From: Brachionus plicatilis
Taxonomy: Eukaryota; Rotifera; Eurotatoria; Ploima; Brachionidae
Direction of reading: 5' to 3'
NCBI GenBank assembly: GCA_010279815.1
Contig: QEOQ01000226.1
Coordinates: forward strand, 1,080,517-1,144,516
DNA: 64,000 nucleotides
Positions 54,338-64,000 of this stretch are shown here, piece after piece (within the stretch, counting starts at the first letter, position 1; the number at the start of each line of letters is the position of its first letter). The translations under genes and the position numbers were made by a program. The notes below the pieces were generated by a model. That model did no database searches. It was not told where the DNA came from and saw only the letters and a list, made by a program, of their open reading frames with translations.

Positions 54338-54381
54338 ATGGAACGCAAATGGAGCGAACAAAGAAACTCGATATCAAATTT
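54338..54381 (+). CDS. Possible short first exon
   Basis: ATG 54338 reads MERKWSEQRNSISN and meets a consensus donor (TTT/GTAAGT) at 54382. The base composition is clearly less AT-biased than the flanks. No matching downstream exon could be found, so this is a candidate only. Confidence 0.22.
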
Positions 54382-56445
54382 GTAAGTATTTTTTTCTTAA
54401 ATATTCTCGAAGTGACAATTGGATTAATTTAAACTTCGTTTAATTGAGCCGATAAAGCTGCTTTTGAGAATTAACAAAAAAAAACTTTTATTCACAAGAT
54501 TTAGTTATTATCAAGTGATTTTTTTTTTCAATTTCAATATGCAAAAAATAATTTATTTACCGAGGGAAGTAAATTTTAATATTTTTTTGATCCGCAAAAC
54601 ACCTTAAATATTAAAAGTCGTATCATAGCTTAAAACTAAATCAAATCTTTAAATCTTTAAATTTAAAAAATAATCTAAATCTAAATCGCCCGTTGATCTA
54701 AAACTACTTAGGATAATATTTGCCAATTATTCTATTAAAATAAAAATATATTCCGTGGCCTTAATTTCAGTATTTTTTACAAATACGTGACAAAAATTAT
54801 AATGCAGTCCAGTGAGTAAATCCTACGTAAAGAAATGATTACTCTAGGGAATAAAAAAATCGATTGAAAAAAATTAAAGCTAATTATTTGACCAAAATGA
54901 ACAGCCACTGGTGGTCTTCTTTTTTAAATTTAAATTGAAAAATTTAACCAAAATTTTATTTTTACCTTGTTCATTATAAATAATTTTACTAGCGCAATTT
55001 TTTTTATTAAATTTTTTATTTAATATTTTCAAAGTTTTTCAATTTAAATTGAATTTAAAATCTGAAAATAAACTATTTTTTAAAATCGATTAAAAATTAA
55101 AAATAAATTACAACAATTTACTTTAATTTCGGTAATTTGAAAAAATTCCAGGGATAACCGTAAAAAAAAAATTCCAAAATTAATTGAATATTCAATCATT
55201 TTGATTTTAAATAAATGAAAAAATATTGGATTTTTTTGTAAAATTTAGAAAATATTCGTAAAATAAAGTTATTTTGTAGTAAAAAATTCAAAAATTTTTT
55301 AAATTAAGTTAAATTTTTTTTAATACAAATTAAGATTTTACATTAAATTTTTTTAGTTTAAATTGAAAATGTCTTTAAAAAAATGAATACTCGAGTATTA
55401 TTGTTTTAATTAAAGAAAAAAAAATTACAAGAGCGAAAATTTATTTTATTAATTCAGAAACAGCTTTTTTATTAAAAGGAATAGTTTCTATAAAATGCTT
55501 AATGCTTTAGCGACTCTTTTTAATTCGAAAACATGTGTCTGAAAAATTCTGCAAAGTAGCAGCTCAGTTTTTTAGAATACATTTTAATGGCGCGAAAATT
55601 GCAGAGTATTTTTGCAGATCTTTTTTGCTGCATAACAAATTTGGCTTAAATTAAGCATTTTACAGAATTGAATTATCTGTTTTAGCAAAAGGGTTATTTA
55701 ATTTATTATGATTTGAAACGAACTTCACAACCCGAGTGTTTGTTCCCGGAAGCCGAAAAATTTTTAAATGTAAAATTTTATAAATTTGTTTATTTTCAAT
55801 ACAGATTTCTTTGATTTTCGTTTAAAGCACTTCAAAATTTAATATTCATAATTCTATTTAAAAATCTATTAAATTATACTTAAATATTTCAATGATTAAA
55901 TTTTTTGAGTTATTTTCAAATCAAATATTTTATAAAAATTAAATTAAACAAGTGTAAATTGGTCTTTGAAGTGTTAAAAAAGCTTAAGATTTACCTAAAA
56001 TTAAAAAAAGATTGAGAGAAAATCTCTTGATATACAGTGGTACTGAAATTTGACTTGTATTGCGTAAGAATTTGTGAATTACATGAATCCAAATTTCGTT
56101 TCTTTTAAAAAATTCAATTCTAAATTTTATTAAAAAATTTAAATCAATTTGTTGTGGTTAAATGTCTTTAAAATTGGAAATAAAATTAGAAAAATTGGCT
56201 GAATAGTTAATCTATTGAAAAATAAATAAACTTAAAATTTTAATTTCTTGTTTTAAACCTTGATTATGTACATTAAAATGTTTACAGAATTTTTCTGTAT
56301 ATTAAAAGTATGTTAAATTAAAAAATCTTTAAAAATTAATAAAAAATATTTTTTCTTTAAAATAAAGGAAGTTCAAACTTGCAAAATAATTATTCGGTAT
56401 GGACCATTTCATCTTCATAATCACACTCACTCGGAAAGTTATACA
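54382..56445. other. Gene-free stretch
   Basis: At 55540-55680 there are 'TTTTGCAGA'-type blocks like those in the MITEs at 641-796 and 13223-13587. The rest is AT-rich. Confidence 0.3.
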
Positions 56446-56453
56446 TATATATA

Positions 56454-56547
56454 CAGAGTTGTTTAAAAGTCCCAAAAAAAAGTCCAACTCATTTTTTTTT
56501 CCAAAGTCCGGACTTGGAATCTTTTTTGGGACTTTTAAACCGCTCTG
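56454..56547. mobile_element. 94-bp hAT-type MITE
   Basis: The ends CAGAGTTGTTTAAAAGTCCC and GGGACTTTTAAACCGCTCTG are inverted with two mismatches, flanked by 8-bp TATATATA on both sides. Because the flank is simple sequence, the duplication is weaker evidence here than at 52147-52249. Confidence 0.8.
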
Positions 56548-56738
56548 TATATATATTATTTTCTGACTATTCAGCTCAGTAATGAATTGAATTTATTTGA
56601 TCAATAGTCTTATCTTTTTAGATGTAAATAGCAAAATATTGTTCTTTAAAAATAGTGTAAAGTTTTTGCCTCATTGTTGGGTGTATACTTAATTTTAATG
56701 AGATTAATGAGCGATTTCACTTAGTATATCTTATTGTA

Positions 56739-57706
56739 CAGTACGTTTCTGAACAAAGTTGACAGTTTTTTGCGCACTGCGCAAGCAGCTCTAGAGCATC
56801 GCTTAATCACTTGCTCTAGAGTGCTTAAGCAGCTCTAGAGCGTGTTCTTGAACATTTATTTTTGTTCTAGCGCAGCTCTAGAGCATGTGCTCAAACGCTG
56901 CTTAAGCAACCTAGCGCATCTCTAGAGCGTGTTCTTGAACATTTATTTTTGTTCTAGCGCAGCTCTAGAGCATGTGGTCAAACGCTGCTTAAGCCTTATC
57001 CGTCGGAAATAGAAAAAATAACGTTGAAGACGATAATCGGTCATTTTTGACCCATTTTCTAATTCGTTGTTCAGCTCAGGTGAATAATTAATAAATTTAA
57101 ATTCTTAAAACTAATTTTTTTAAAATTGATTGAATCAATTATTTTTAATTGATTTATATAGCAAATTTTTTATTTTAAGAAATTCGTTGATTTGAAAACA
57201 ATCCTTCAATTATGAAAAATATTTCAAGGATTAAAAGTAAAGCGGTTTTTTTTAAGATTCTAAAGAAGGGATAAGCAATTTATAATATGAAAACTAATTG
57301 TTTGATTTGTTAAAGTAAAAACTATTGTATATTTAGTTCAAATAAGATTGATCAATTAAAAAAACGATAAAAATAAAAAAAATTTGCTTGGGTCAAAAAT
57401 TACCCATTTTCGTCTTCAACGTAGTGCTGGGTCACTTTTGACCCAGTTTTCGACGGGTAAGGGTTAAGCAATCTAGCGCATCTCTAGAGCGTGTTCTTGA
57501 ACATTTATTTTTGTTCTAGCGCAGCTCTAGAGCATGTGCTCAAACGCTGCTTAAGCAACCTAGCGCATCTTTAGAGCGTGTTCATAAACATTTATTTTTG
57601 TTCTAGCGCAGCTCTAGAGCATGTGCTCAAGCGCTGCTTAAGCAACCTAGCGCAGCTCTTGAGCATTTGCTTAAGCAGGCTGTCAACTTTGTTCAGAAAC
57701 GTACTG
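56739..57706. mobile_element. Tc1/mariner-type element carrying an 87-bp minisatellite
   Basis: The ends CAGTACGTTTCTGAACAAAG and its mirror CTTTGTTCAGAAACGTACTG are part of 27-bp perfect inverted repeats, flanked by TA (56737-56738 and 57707-57708). The interior is a tandem array whose 87-bp unit holds 'GCTCTAGAGC' palindromes and 'TGTTCTTGAACATTT'. The TTAA marks in successive units lie at 56902, 56989/57464, 57551 and 57638. A second element is nested at 56993-57463. No coding frame. Confidence 0.92.
56993..57463. mobile_element. piggyBac-like MITE nested in the minisatellite
   Basis: 471 bp with ends GCCTTATCCGTCG (left) and CGACGGGTAAGGG (right), flanked by TTAA at 56989-56992 and 57464-57467, the piggyBac target duplication. 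Subterminal 'ACGTTGAAGACGA' and 'GGTCATTTTTGACCC'-like blocks are mirrored on the right. Removing the element and one TTAA rejoins 'AACGCTGCTTAAGCAATCTA', which matches the intact array unit 'AACGCTGCTTAAGCAACCTA'. Confidence 0.93.
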
Positions 57707-57708
57707 TA

Positions 57709-59347
57709 TTAAGCTAGAATGATTTTTCCGATGTGTTTTAGATGTTCGTCAATCCTTTATTAGACATAAATAATTAAAAAGATTTGATTAAAAATTGATT
57801 TTTTTACATTTGAGAAATCTTTTAATAACATAAATAATTATTTTTTAGGAAGCATTTAAATATTATTTTAAAATAAAATTTAATAAAAATTATTTAAGAA
57901 TCAAGTTCAAAATCATCAGATTTAAATTCGAAATTAAAAAAAATTGTAACATATTTAATGTATTTTATTTTTAATTTTTAATTCTAGAGAAAATCTCGGA
58001 TAAAAATCAAAAATTTGAATTAAATCTGATGAGTAAAATTTATGCTATTTAGACGGAGAAACATTTTCGCAAAAAGATAAAAAATTATAAAAAAAAATTT
58101 ATTTTTTTTTAAAAATATATTTGTAAAAAAAAAAATCGTTGATCATTTTAAATTTAAAAAAAAAATCGATTTTTTTCTGACAAATAAGAAAATACTTCAA
58201 TTTAAAATCCTACTCTATCTCAATTTTTTTATTTAGGTATATTAAAAAATAATGTTTATATTCCTATGTGGATTATGTGAAAAAATTTATAAAATCGAAA
58301 ATAACTTACTAATAGCGTTTTTATATTTACCAAAATAAATAAAATTTAAGACCATTTCACCAAACTAGAACCATGTCGTAAGAAGATAATGAAATTATTA
58401 TTTGCTTATTAAAGCTCAGACTGTTTTATTCTTTTTCAAGCTTAAAAAATAAAATTTAATTTCAATTAATTTGTGAACATTACAGATTTCTGGAGGAAAA
58501 ATTGTTTTTGTAACAAGAAGTTTTCAAAATAGAATTGAACTTTAGATTTATTTTAATTTTAAACAAGCTTTTTTTTAAGTCACAAATTAATACTGATGTT
58601 CTCGGACTCGGCGTTCACATCACTTTTTTTCCAACAGGCATGGTAAAAAAAAAATTTACTTGAATTGACTTGAAGCTTGAGATTAATTAAAAATAAAAAA
58701 ATATTACGAAGGAATTATAAAAGAATTATTATAGAGAATTAAAAGAGAGATTTTTTAAAATTTAAAATAACTTTAAGGATTTTTATAATAAAATAAATAA
58801 ATTGTCTTAATTCTTTTTTATTTTACTCATTTGCATATGAAGCTTGAGTTGATAAATAATAATAATAATTACCCTTAGCTTCATCGATTAAGGCTTAATA
58901 AAATGCGCTTTTAAAGAAAATTTTATTTTTATTCAATTTAGGCTTCATTGAGACAGATAAAATTTTTAATTTTTTTATTGCGAGTAATTTTTCCAATTAA
59001 CTGGCAATCAAATTAAATAATTAAAAAATTATATTTTTAGGTTGAAGATTTGGTAAACAGGAAAAAATAAAATCTAAAAACAGAAGAAATTCAAAACAGA
59101 TTTTTTTTAGTGCCTTTAATTTAAATATCAATTGTTGATCCTTTGTCTAACATGAATTCTAAACTTGTCAAATAATGTCCATCTTATAAAAAATTCATTG
59201 ATTAGAGGGTTACATGTTAAAAGATTAGGAAAAAAATTAAAAAAATTGAGGTAAAATTTTAGAATTTTTTTTGTAAAAAAAATCAAAAAATAAATTTTTT
59301 TTAAGTTTTTTTTAATCTTAATATTTTCGTCGACACAAGTTTCTATT
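57709..59347. other. Gene-free stretch
   Basis: AT-rich, with an (AAT)n tract at 58856-58870 preceded by 'GAAGCTTGAGTTGATAAAT', similar to the retroposon-like tail at 25690-25722. No gene is supported. Confidence 0.3.
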
Positions 59348-59699
59348 TTAAAAAGTTAGTAAAATCAGGTGTATCTTTTCATCAGGCAAAAATAATCTTG
59401 TAATGTTTTTTAAGTTATTTAAAGCATAAAGTCTAGGAACATTTTGTATTTGCTGTTCTTGACCATATTCATTCATTATCATCATTTACAATTAGAATTG
59501 CTGATCTCCTTTTCAGTTAAAATTCCTTGTGGGGCTAAGTTTTCATCTATTTTAATAAGCATATTTGTCAAAATCAAGCATACTAGAAAAGAAATACTAG
59601 AATAGATCAAAACTAACCCTTTCTAGTAATTCGTCTTTGTGTTTTGCATTTAATGCAAAAGAAAGTTTTAATATTTTTTCTTGGGTTAAATTTGAGCTA
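59348..59699 (-). CDS. Possible gene or remnant, three coding-like blocks
   Basis: Three minus-strand blocks read like protein: 59699-59618 'LTQEKILKLSFALNAKHKDE' ending at AGG/GTTAGT; 59580-59487 'CLILTNMLIKIDENLAPQG', then 'ILTEKEISNSNCK'; and 59485-59348 'MNEYGQEQQIQNVPRLYAL', then 'NNLKNITRLFLPDEKIHL', to a TAA. Block 1 to block 2 cannot be joined in frame with a normal intron, and block 3 follows block 2 after a stop. It may be a decayed gene or carry intron positions I misread. Unrecognised. Confidence 0.25.
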
Positions 59700-60371
59700 T
59701 TTCAGACTTAAAGCGAATAATGGGTCATTTTTGGGCATGCTGAAGTAAATGATCAATTGTTGTACTCAAGATGATCACATCAAATTAAAACTGTAAAATA
59801 AATTTAAATTTTTAAATTCAGGGCTTTTAGGTCTTTCTAAATTAGGGGAATTTAACATTATTTTTAGTAAGCTTACGTAATCTTATACGTAATCTCAGAA
59901 ATTTATATAGAAATTTATATGATATAAATTTCTGATTAATTTTAAAATGAAAATTCAAACAATCTCAAAAACATTTAAAATAAAAAATTTTATTGATTAC
60001 TAAATTTTTATAATTAATAACTATTTTAAAATAGTATGCCTTTTATATCTACCAATCGCTCTGTGATTAAGAAAAGAGAAATTATTAATAAATTATTTGA
60101 CCAACCACCGCCGTTTTTAATTGTTTATTAATAATTAATAATTTTTTATAAAGAGCTTGTAATTATTAGTAAATAAAGATATAAATTTAAAAATGTAATC
60201 ATCATTTAAAATTAAATTTATCTTTTATTTTAGTTTTTTCGCAAAGAGACTTCTCAGATATATTTAGATCAAAAATAGGCAAAATGAAAATAATTTTACA
60301 TTTTTACATTAACATTTTATAGATTTTTGTGAAACATTTCAGAAAAATAAAAATGAAACTTTCATGATTAA
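59700..60371. other. Gene-free stretch with one small ORF
   Basis: A 31-residue plus-strand ORF at 60036-60131 (MPFISTNRSVIKKREIINKL, then FDQPPPFLIVY) follows an AG acceptor-like site. It is too short to call. 'TACGTAAT' repeats occur at 59872-59895. Confidence 0.3.
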
Positions 60372-60743
60372 TTTGAATACTAATATTTTTGTAAAATTTT
60401 AAAATTGACAAAAAACGCTAAGTGTCACTTTCTGTTTTTGGCATACTTTGTTCAATCTAAAGGTAAAATTTTCAAAAGTCTGTAAAAAATTACCAATTTA
60501 AAAAAGAATCATTTCGATGGTGTGCACTCTGCAATGTTCATTTTGATATTTTATCTTTTTATTTAACAAAGTATGCTAAATTCAAAAATGTATCTCTGCA
60601 TTATTTCTTTTAAGAAACAATTTATCTAAGAGTTTTAGTTTTATTTGAGATTTGGCAAAATCAATCTGCTTGATATTAAAATATTTGAATACTAATATTT
60701 TTGTAAAATTTTAAAATTGACAAAAAACGCTAAGTGGCACTTT
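60372..60743. repeat. MITE copy between two 61-bp direct repeats
   Basis: 60435-60665 is an inverted, diverged copy of the 13223-13587 MITE (shared 'ATTTCGATGGTGTGCA', 'ATTTAACAAAGTAT', 'AAATGTATCTCTGCATTAT'). On either side is a 61-bp direct repeat differing at one base ('GAATACTAATATTTTTGTA' … 'AAAAAACGCTAAGTG'), starting near 60372 and 60684. Confidence 0.7.
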
Positions 60744-62832
60744 ATATCCTAAATAAATTAATGCCAAAAAGATTAAAATAAAAAGTATCAATTAGGGCAA
60801 ATTGAAGGTGAAATAATTTTATTTTAGAATTTTACGTTCTGAAAATAAATATTAAATTTATTTAAAATTGTAAAGCAATAATTTTTTTTGTATTTTAAAG
60901 TTTTTATTAAAATCCATTTAAAAAAATTTAACCTTTTAAAGCTCAATAAAAAGGGATATTTTAAAATTTTATATATGAAAATAAACTTGACACAACATGG
61001 CCAATATTTTTTCTCTATTATTAAAAAAAAAATATTATATTTTATATTTTGATTTTTTGATCTTGATCGCAAACTTCAATTTGCCCCAATTTGATTTTTT
61101 TTCGACAATTCATTTGATTGATTTTTTAAATACTCAGAATTTCAATTTTTAAAAAATTAAATTAAATTGAATAAAAAAGTTAAAATGTAAATAAAACTGA
61201 ATAAAATGCCTAAAAAATGTAGATTCCCTTTTCAAACATCACAAACAGTGGTAAAAAATAGTCTCCAAATTTATGAGGTTGACAACTGCCAAGTCGTGCC
61301 ATATTAATTTGACCCCCTGTACAGATAGTCAAGAAAATTTCATTTAAAGCATTTAGATGCTAGATTTTCTAGAAGATTCACTGAATGTGAAAGAATGAGT
61401 AAAAATAATCTAATTTAAAGAGACCTTTTAATTAAATATAAAAATAGACTGACAATTTAATATACATTAGTTAAACCTTGAGGCAATTTAGAAAAAATGG
61501 AACAATTTACCAAGAATCTATAAATTTTAATCTTTTCAGAACTGTCTGAGAAATAAAGTAATTTTTCTATCTTCGAGGCAAATCGAGGAACATTCAAACA
61601 TGAGACATGAAATTGGATTAAAATTGAACGTCATGCAAAAAATAGATCTTAGGAATTAAAATTATTGACAATTGTATGGATTTATTCTTTGAATAATTCA
61701 AAAAAATTATGTTTCTCCGAGTAAAATATTCGATCAGTGTATTTCACAAAAAAAGAATTTAAAAAGGTGTCTTGAAGTTTTTTAATGGTTACCGGTTAAT
61801 GGAAAATGAAGCAACAAAATTTTAAATACCTCTTTTGAAGTTGATGAATATTTCGGAAAAGAAAATTTTTTTTCAGCAAAGCGTTTAAAAATAAAAAAAT
61901 TGATTTTTTAATTTGACTCTGATTTTAGGCAATATAAAATTTTATTTGTTTTTTTTTTTATTTTTCTTTTGGGATGAGATTCTGATTTAACTTAGGTTTT
62001 CAAATTAATTAATAAAAAAAGTTTTTTCAATTTGTTAAGACCTTTATTTATGTGAAAAAAATAATAATTCAAAGTATTCCTAAAAAATGAAAAAAATTGT
62101 GTTTGTTGACAATTTCGAAATACTCAAAATTTCTGAACAACATAATTCTCTTTATGTCCCTTTCGCATATCTCAGTATCGATCCATCAAAGCGTTTTTAT
62201 TCGATTTTTTGTTAGCTTATTTTTATTAATTTAGTTAATTGAATTTAATTTACTCAAAGAAAAAATTTAATGAAAGAATCAATCCACTTTTAAATGTTGT
62301 TGTTTAATTAATTAAGTTAAAATTAATTCATTTTTGTTTATATGATTGACATTATTTCTCAACTGATGAGCCAAATTAATTTAATTATTTTTTTTTGAAT
62401 GCAAAGAACAAAATTTCAAATCAAATACAACAGTCATGAGAAAGTAAATGAAAAAAAAGATTTATTATGAAGATACATGTGGTGCGACTGGGCTGAATGG
62501 AATTAGATAAGGTGAAAGGAATGAGTAAAAGAATAAACTGAGGGTTTAGGTTTTATTTGTTTTACCACTTTAGGGATTTCTGAAAGAAATCCAAACTACC
62601 ATCTGTTACGATAGCTTTATCGCTTCAAGATTCATAACATCAGCAAGATTAAAAATAAGCATTTAAAATTCAAGTTAATTTAAAACATAATTTAAATTTT
62701 AGCTTGGATTTATCTGACATTTTAAAATATCCAGTTATGTACCTCTTTATGTGATGGTGCAGCTCTATTTTTTGCCTAACGAAATAATTGACAATCTTAT
62801 TTGGATATAAAAAAATGGGTTGTACCTATAAC
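60744..62832. other. Gene-free stretch
   Basis: 60920-61010 matches 44640-44740. On the minus strand 61320-61210 an open patch reads 'GGQINMARLGSCQPHKFGDY' after 'TGTACAGGGGGTCAA', which could be a coding fragment or a Tc1-like end. The frame at 60824-61072 is low-complexity and not supported. Confidence 0.3.
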
Positions 62833-63480
62833 CACCACACACTCAAGTATGACCAACACACATTTAAATCCTGATGAGCACACAACCTTGAAACACACAT
62901 TTTATTGTGTATTATTAAGGAAAAAAAATTTAGATAAAAACCACAAATTTTTTTTTCTTGAGATAAAATACTGAAAAACACACGCTAGGTGTGTGTTGTC
63001 TAAAGAAGATTAAAATAAGATATTTAAAGAAGACTTTAAATATTTTTTTTATAAACTTATTGACATTTTTAAAAGTCTAAATATAAATTTCTCATCAAAA
63101 TATATAATAACCTCTAGTTATTTAAACATATCGTTTTTAATTTTCTTTAGACTTATTTTTCTTTTTTTTTTTATTTTATTTATTTTCTATTTTACTTTAT
63201 CTTATTTAAATTTATTTTAATTTTTTTGTTTTATTCTGAATGAGCATTAGTTTGGTAAACTAAACAAATAAATAAATATAATAAATATTAAACCAAAAAA
63301 AAATTTTTTCGAAAAATTGTATGTTGTTCTTTTATACTGATAGTGTTGTTCAGTATTTTATCTCAAGAAAAAAAAATTTTTAATTTTTTTTTACTTAATA
63401 ATACACAATAAAATGTGTGTTTCAAGGTTGTGTGCTCATCAGGATTTAAATGTGCGTTGGTCATACTTGAGTGCGTGGTG
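62833..63480. mobile_element. Foldback element with ~140-bp inverted arms
   Basis: The left arm 62833-62975 begins CACCACACACTCAAGTATGA. The right arm 63347-63480 is its reverse complement (TCATACTTGAGTGCGTGGTG). The arms share 'AATCCTGATGAGCACACAAC' exactly. Between them lies an inverted partial copy (63105-63285) of the dispersed repeat at 25306. Flanks show only a possible 4-bp ATAA duplication. Confidence 0.85.
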
Positions 63481-63585
63481 ACATAATATTCCCTGTTTCG
63501 GAATGCGATTTTCCACTTTTCCTAATAACAGCTCATGTTCGGACTTCTCTATTAAAAGAACCATTTTAGGAGCTTGAATGGACAT
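63439..63585 (-). CDS. Small ORF running into the foldback element
   Basis: ATG 63585 opens MSIQAPKMVLLIEKSEHELL, continues 'LGKVENRIPKQGILCHHA', and ends at TGA 63439. The first ~34 codons have good coding character. The last ~14 (from CHHALKYDQ) are translated from the arm of the foldback element. It is probably the first exon of a gene cut or modified by the insertion. If the element is ignored, the frame would meet a TAG just after 'QGIL'. Upstream lies outside the window or is non-coding. Unrecognised. Confidence 0.4.
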   Translation of the reverse strand: MSIQAPKMVLLIEKSEHELLLGKVENRIPKQGILCHHALKYDQRTFKS

Positions 63586-64000
63586 TTTAGTCTCCAAATA
63601 GATTTAATTTGTTTCAGAATCATATCAATGGACTCAGCTTTTATTTATTTTTTGGATTGAGAAAGAAAAAAAGATACTAAAATAATGGAATTAAAATTAC
63701 TTTAAATTTGGGTGTTAAATATCTAGAACAGCCTTATGTTTGGAACTTTATTCTACTTAATGCTCTGGTGAATAATATTATTAAAGAAAGGGTGTGCCAA
63801 ATTTTAATTTTAAAAATAATTGATAAAAACACTTTTTTGAATCGTATGTAGTCCCAGGGATCACTTAAGACTCCACATTTTAAAACTAAATGACTTCTGA
63901 ACAAGTTGAAGATTTTCTTTTTTGACTCAAAAAATTCTTTTTTCAGTTTAAGTTAAGTCTCAAATCATGTGATTTAATTTAAATTTTGAGAAAAGTTTTA
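63586..64000. other. Window edge, repeat end
   Basis: 63750-63870 is an inverted copy of 41370-41500 (shared 'GAATCGTATGTAGTCC'). Nothing else is supported. Confidence 0.4.

Overview
The window is animal nuclear DNA, very A+T-rich by eye (roughly three quarters), with sparse genes, many introns of about 50 nt, and a dense load of degraded transposons. A rotifer (Brachionus-like) is my best guess. The reasons are the base composition, the tiny introns, the animal-type genes (delphilin-like PDZ protein, PPCS, SSUH2-like, GT43) and secreted WD40 proteins with 'SNGNIISGS..D.TIKIWN' blades. The species is inference and nothing in the window proves it. No prokaryotic, organellar or viral genome is present, and I found no convincing rRNA, tRNA or CRISPR.

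Layout. 0-2.2 kb: a possible two-exon small gene and inverted-repeat elements. 2.2-14.6 kb is the gene-rich part, all main genes on the minus strand: a secreted double-propeller WD40 protein (2206-4221), an unrecognised multi-exon gene (5640-7006), a delphilin-like PDZ-PDZ-HHD protein (8842-9955), phosphopantothenate-cysteine ligase (11562-12533) and an SSUH2-like protein (13732-14604). 14.9-22.3 kb: transposon debris around a four-exon GT43 glycosyltransferase-like gene (18564-19638, plus strand) that has lost its DxD motif. 22.3-24.3 kb: a tight cluster of small AT-hook / zinc-ribbon ORFs and a 63-bp minisatellite. 26.3-27.9 kb: a single-exon secreted protein of unknown function. 28.3-31.4 kb: a hAT MITE, a broken hAT transposase and a mariner-type MITE. 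33-41.3 kb: two diverged copies of a ~1.6 kb repeat flank a second secreted WD40 gene (36460-37698). The second copy has swollen to 3.4 kb through insertions, including a deleted pogo-like element. 42-43.5 kb: a GC-richer, broken jockey/CR1-type LINE. 44-64 kb: mostly non-coding, with MITEs, a few orphan exons, a piggyBac-like MITE nested in a mariner-type element (56.7-57.7 kb), and a long-armed foldback element at the edge of a small ORF (62.8-63.6 kb).

The genes do not form a pathway. PPCS is coenzyme A housekeeping, the GT43-like protein would sit in the Golgi, the delphilin-like protein is a cytoplasmic scaffold, and the two WD40 proteins and the 539-residue protein carry signal peptides. 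The most unusual content is the pair of apparently extracellular WD40 propellers, the GT43 pseudoenzyme, the formin-less delphilin relative, three back-to-back perfect hairpins at 16.9 kb, and the nested transposons whose target-site duplications can be read directly. All splice sites were assigned by eye from GT/AG and reading-frame continuity.
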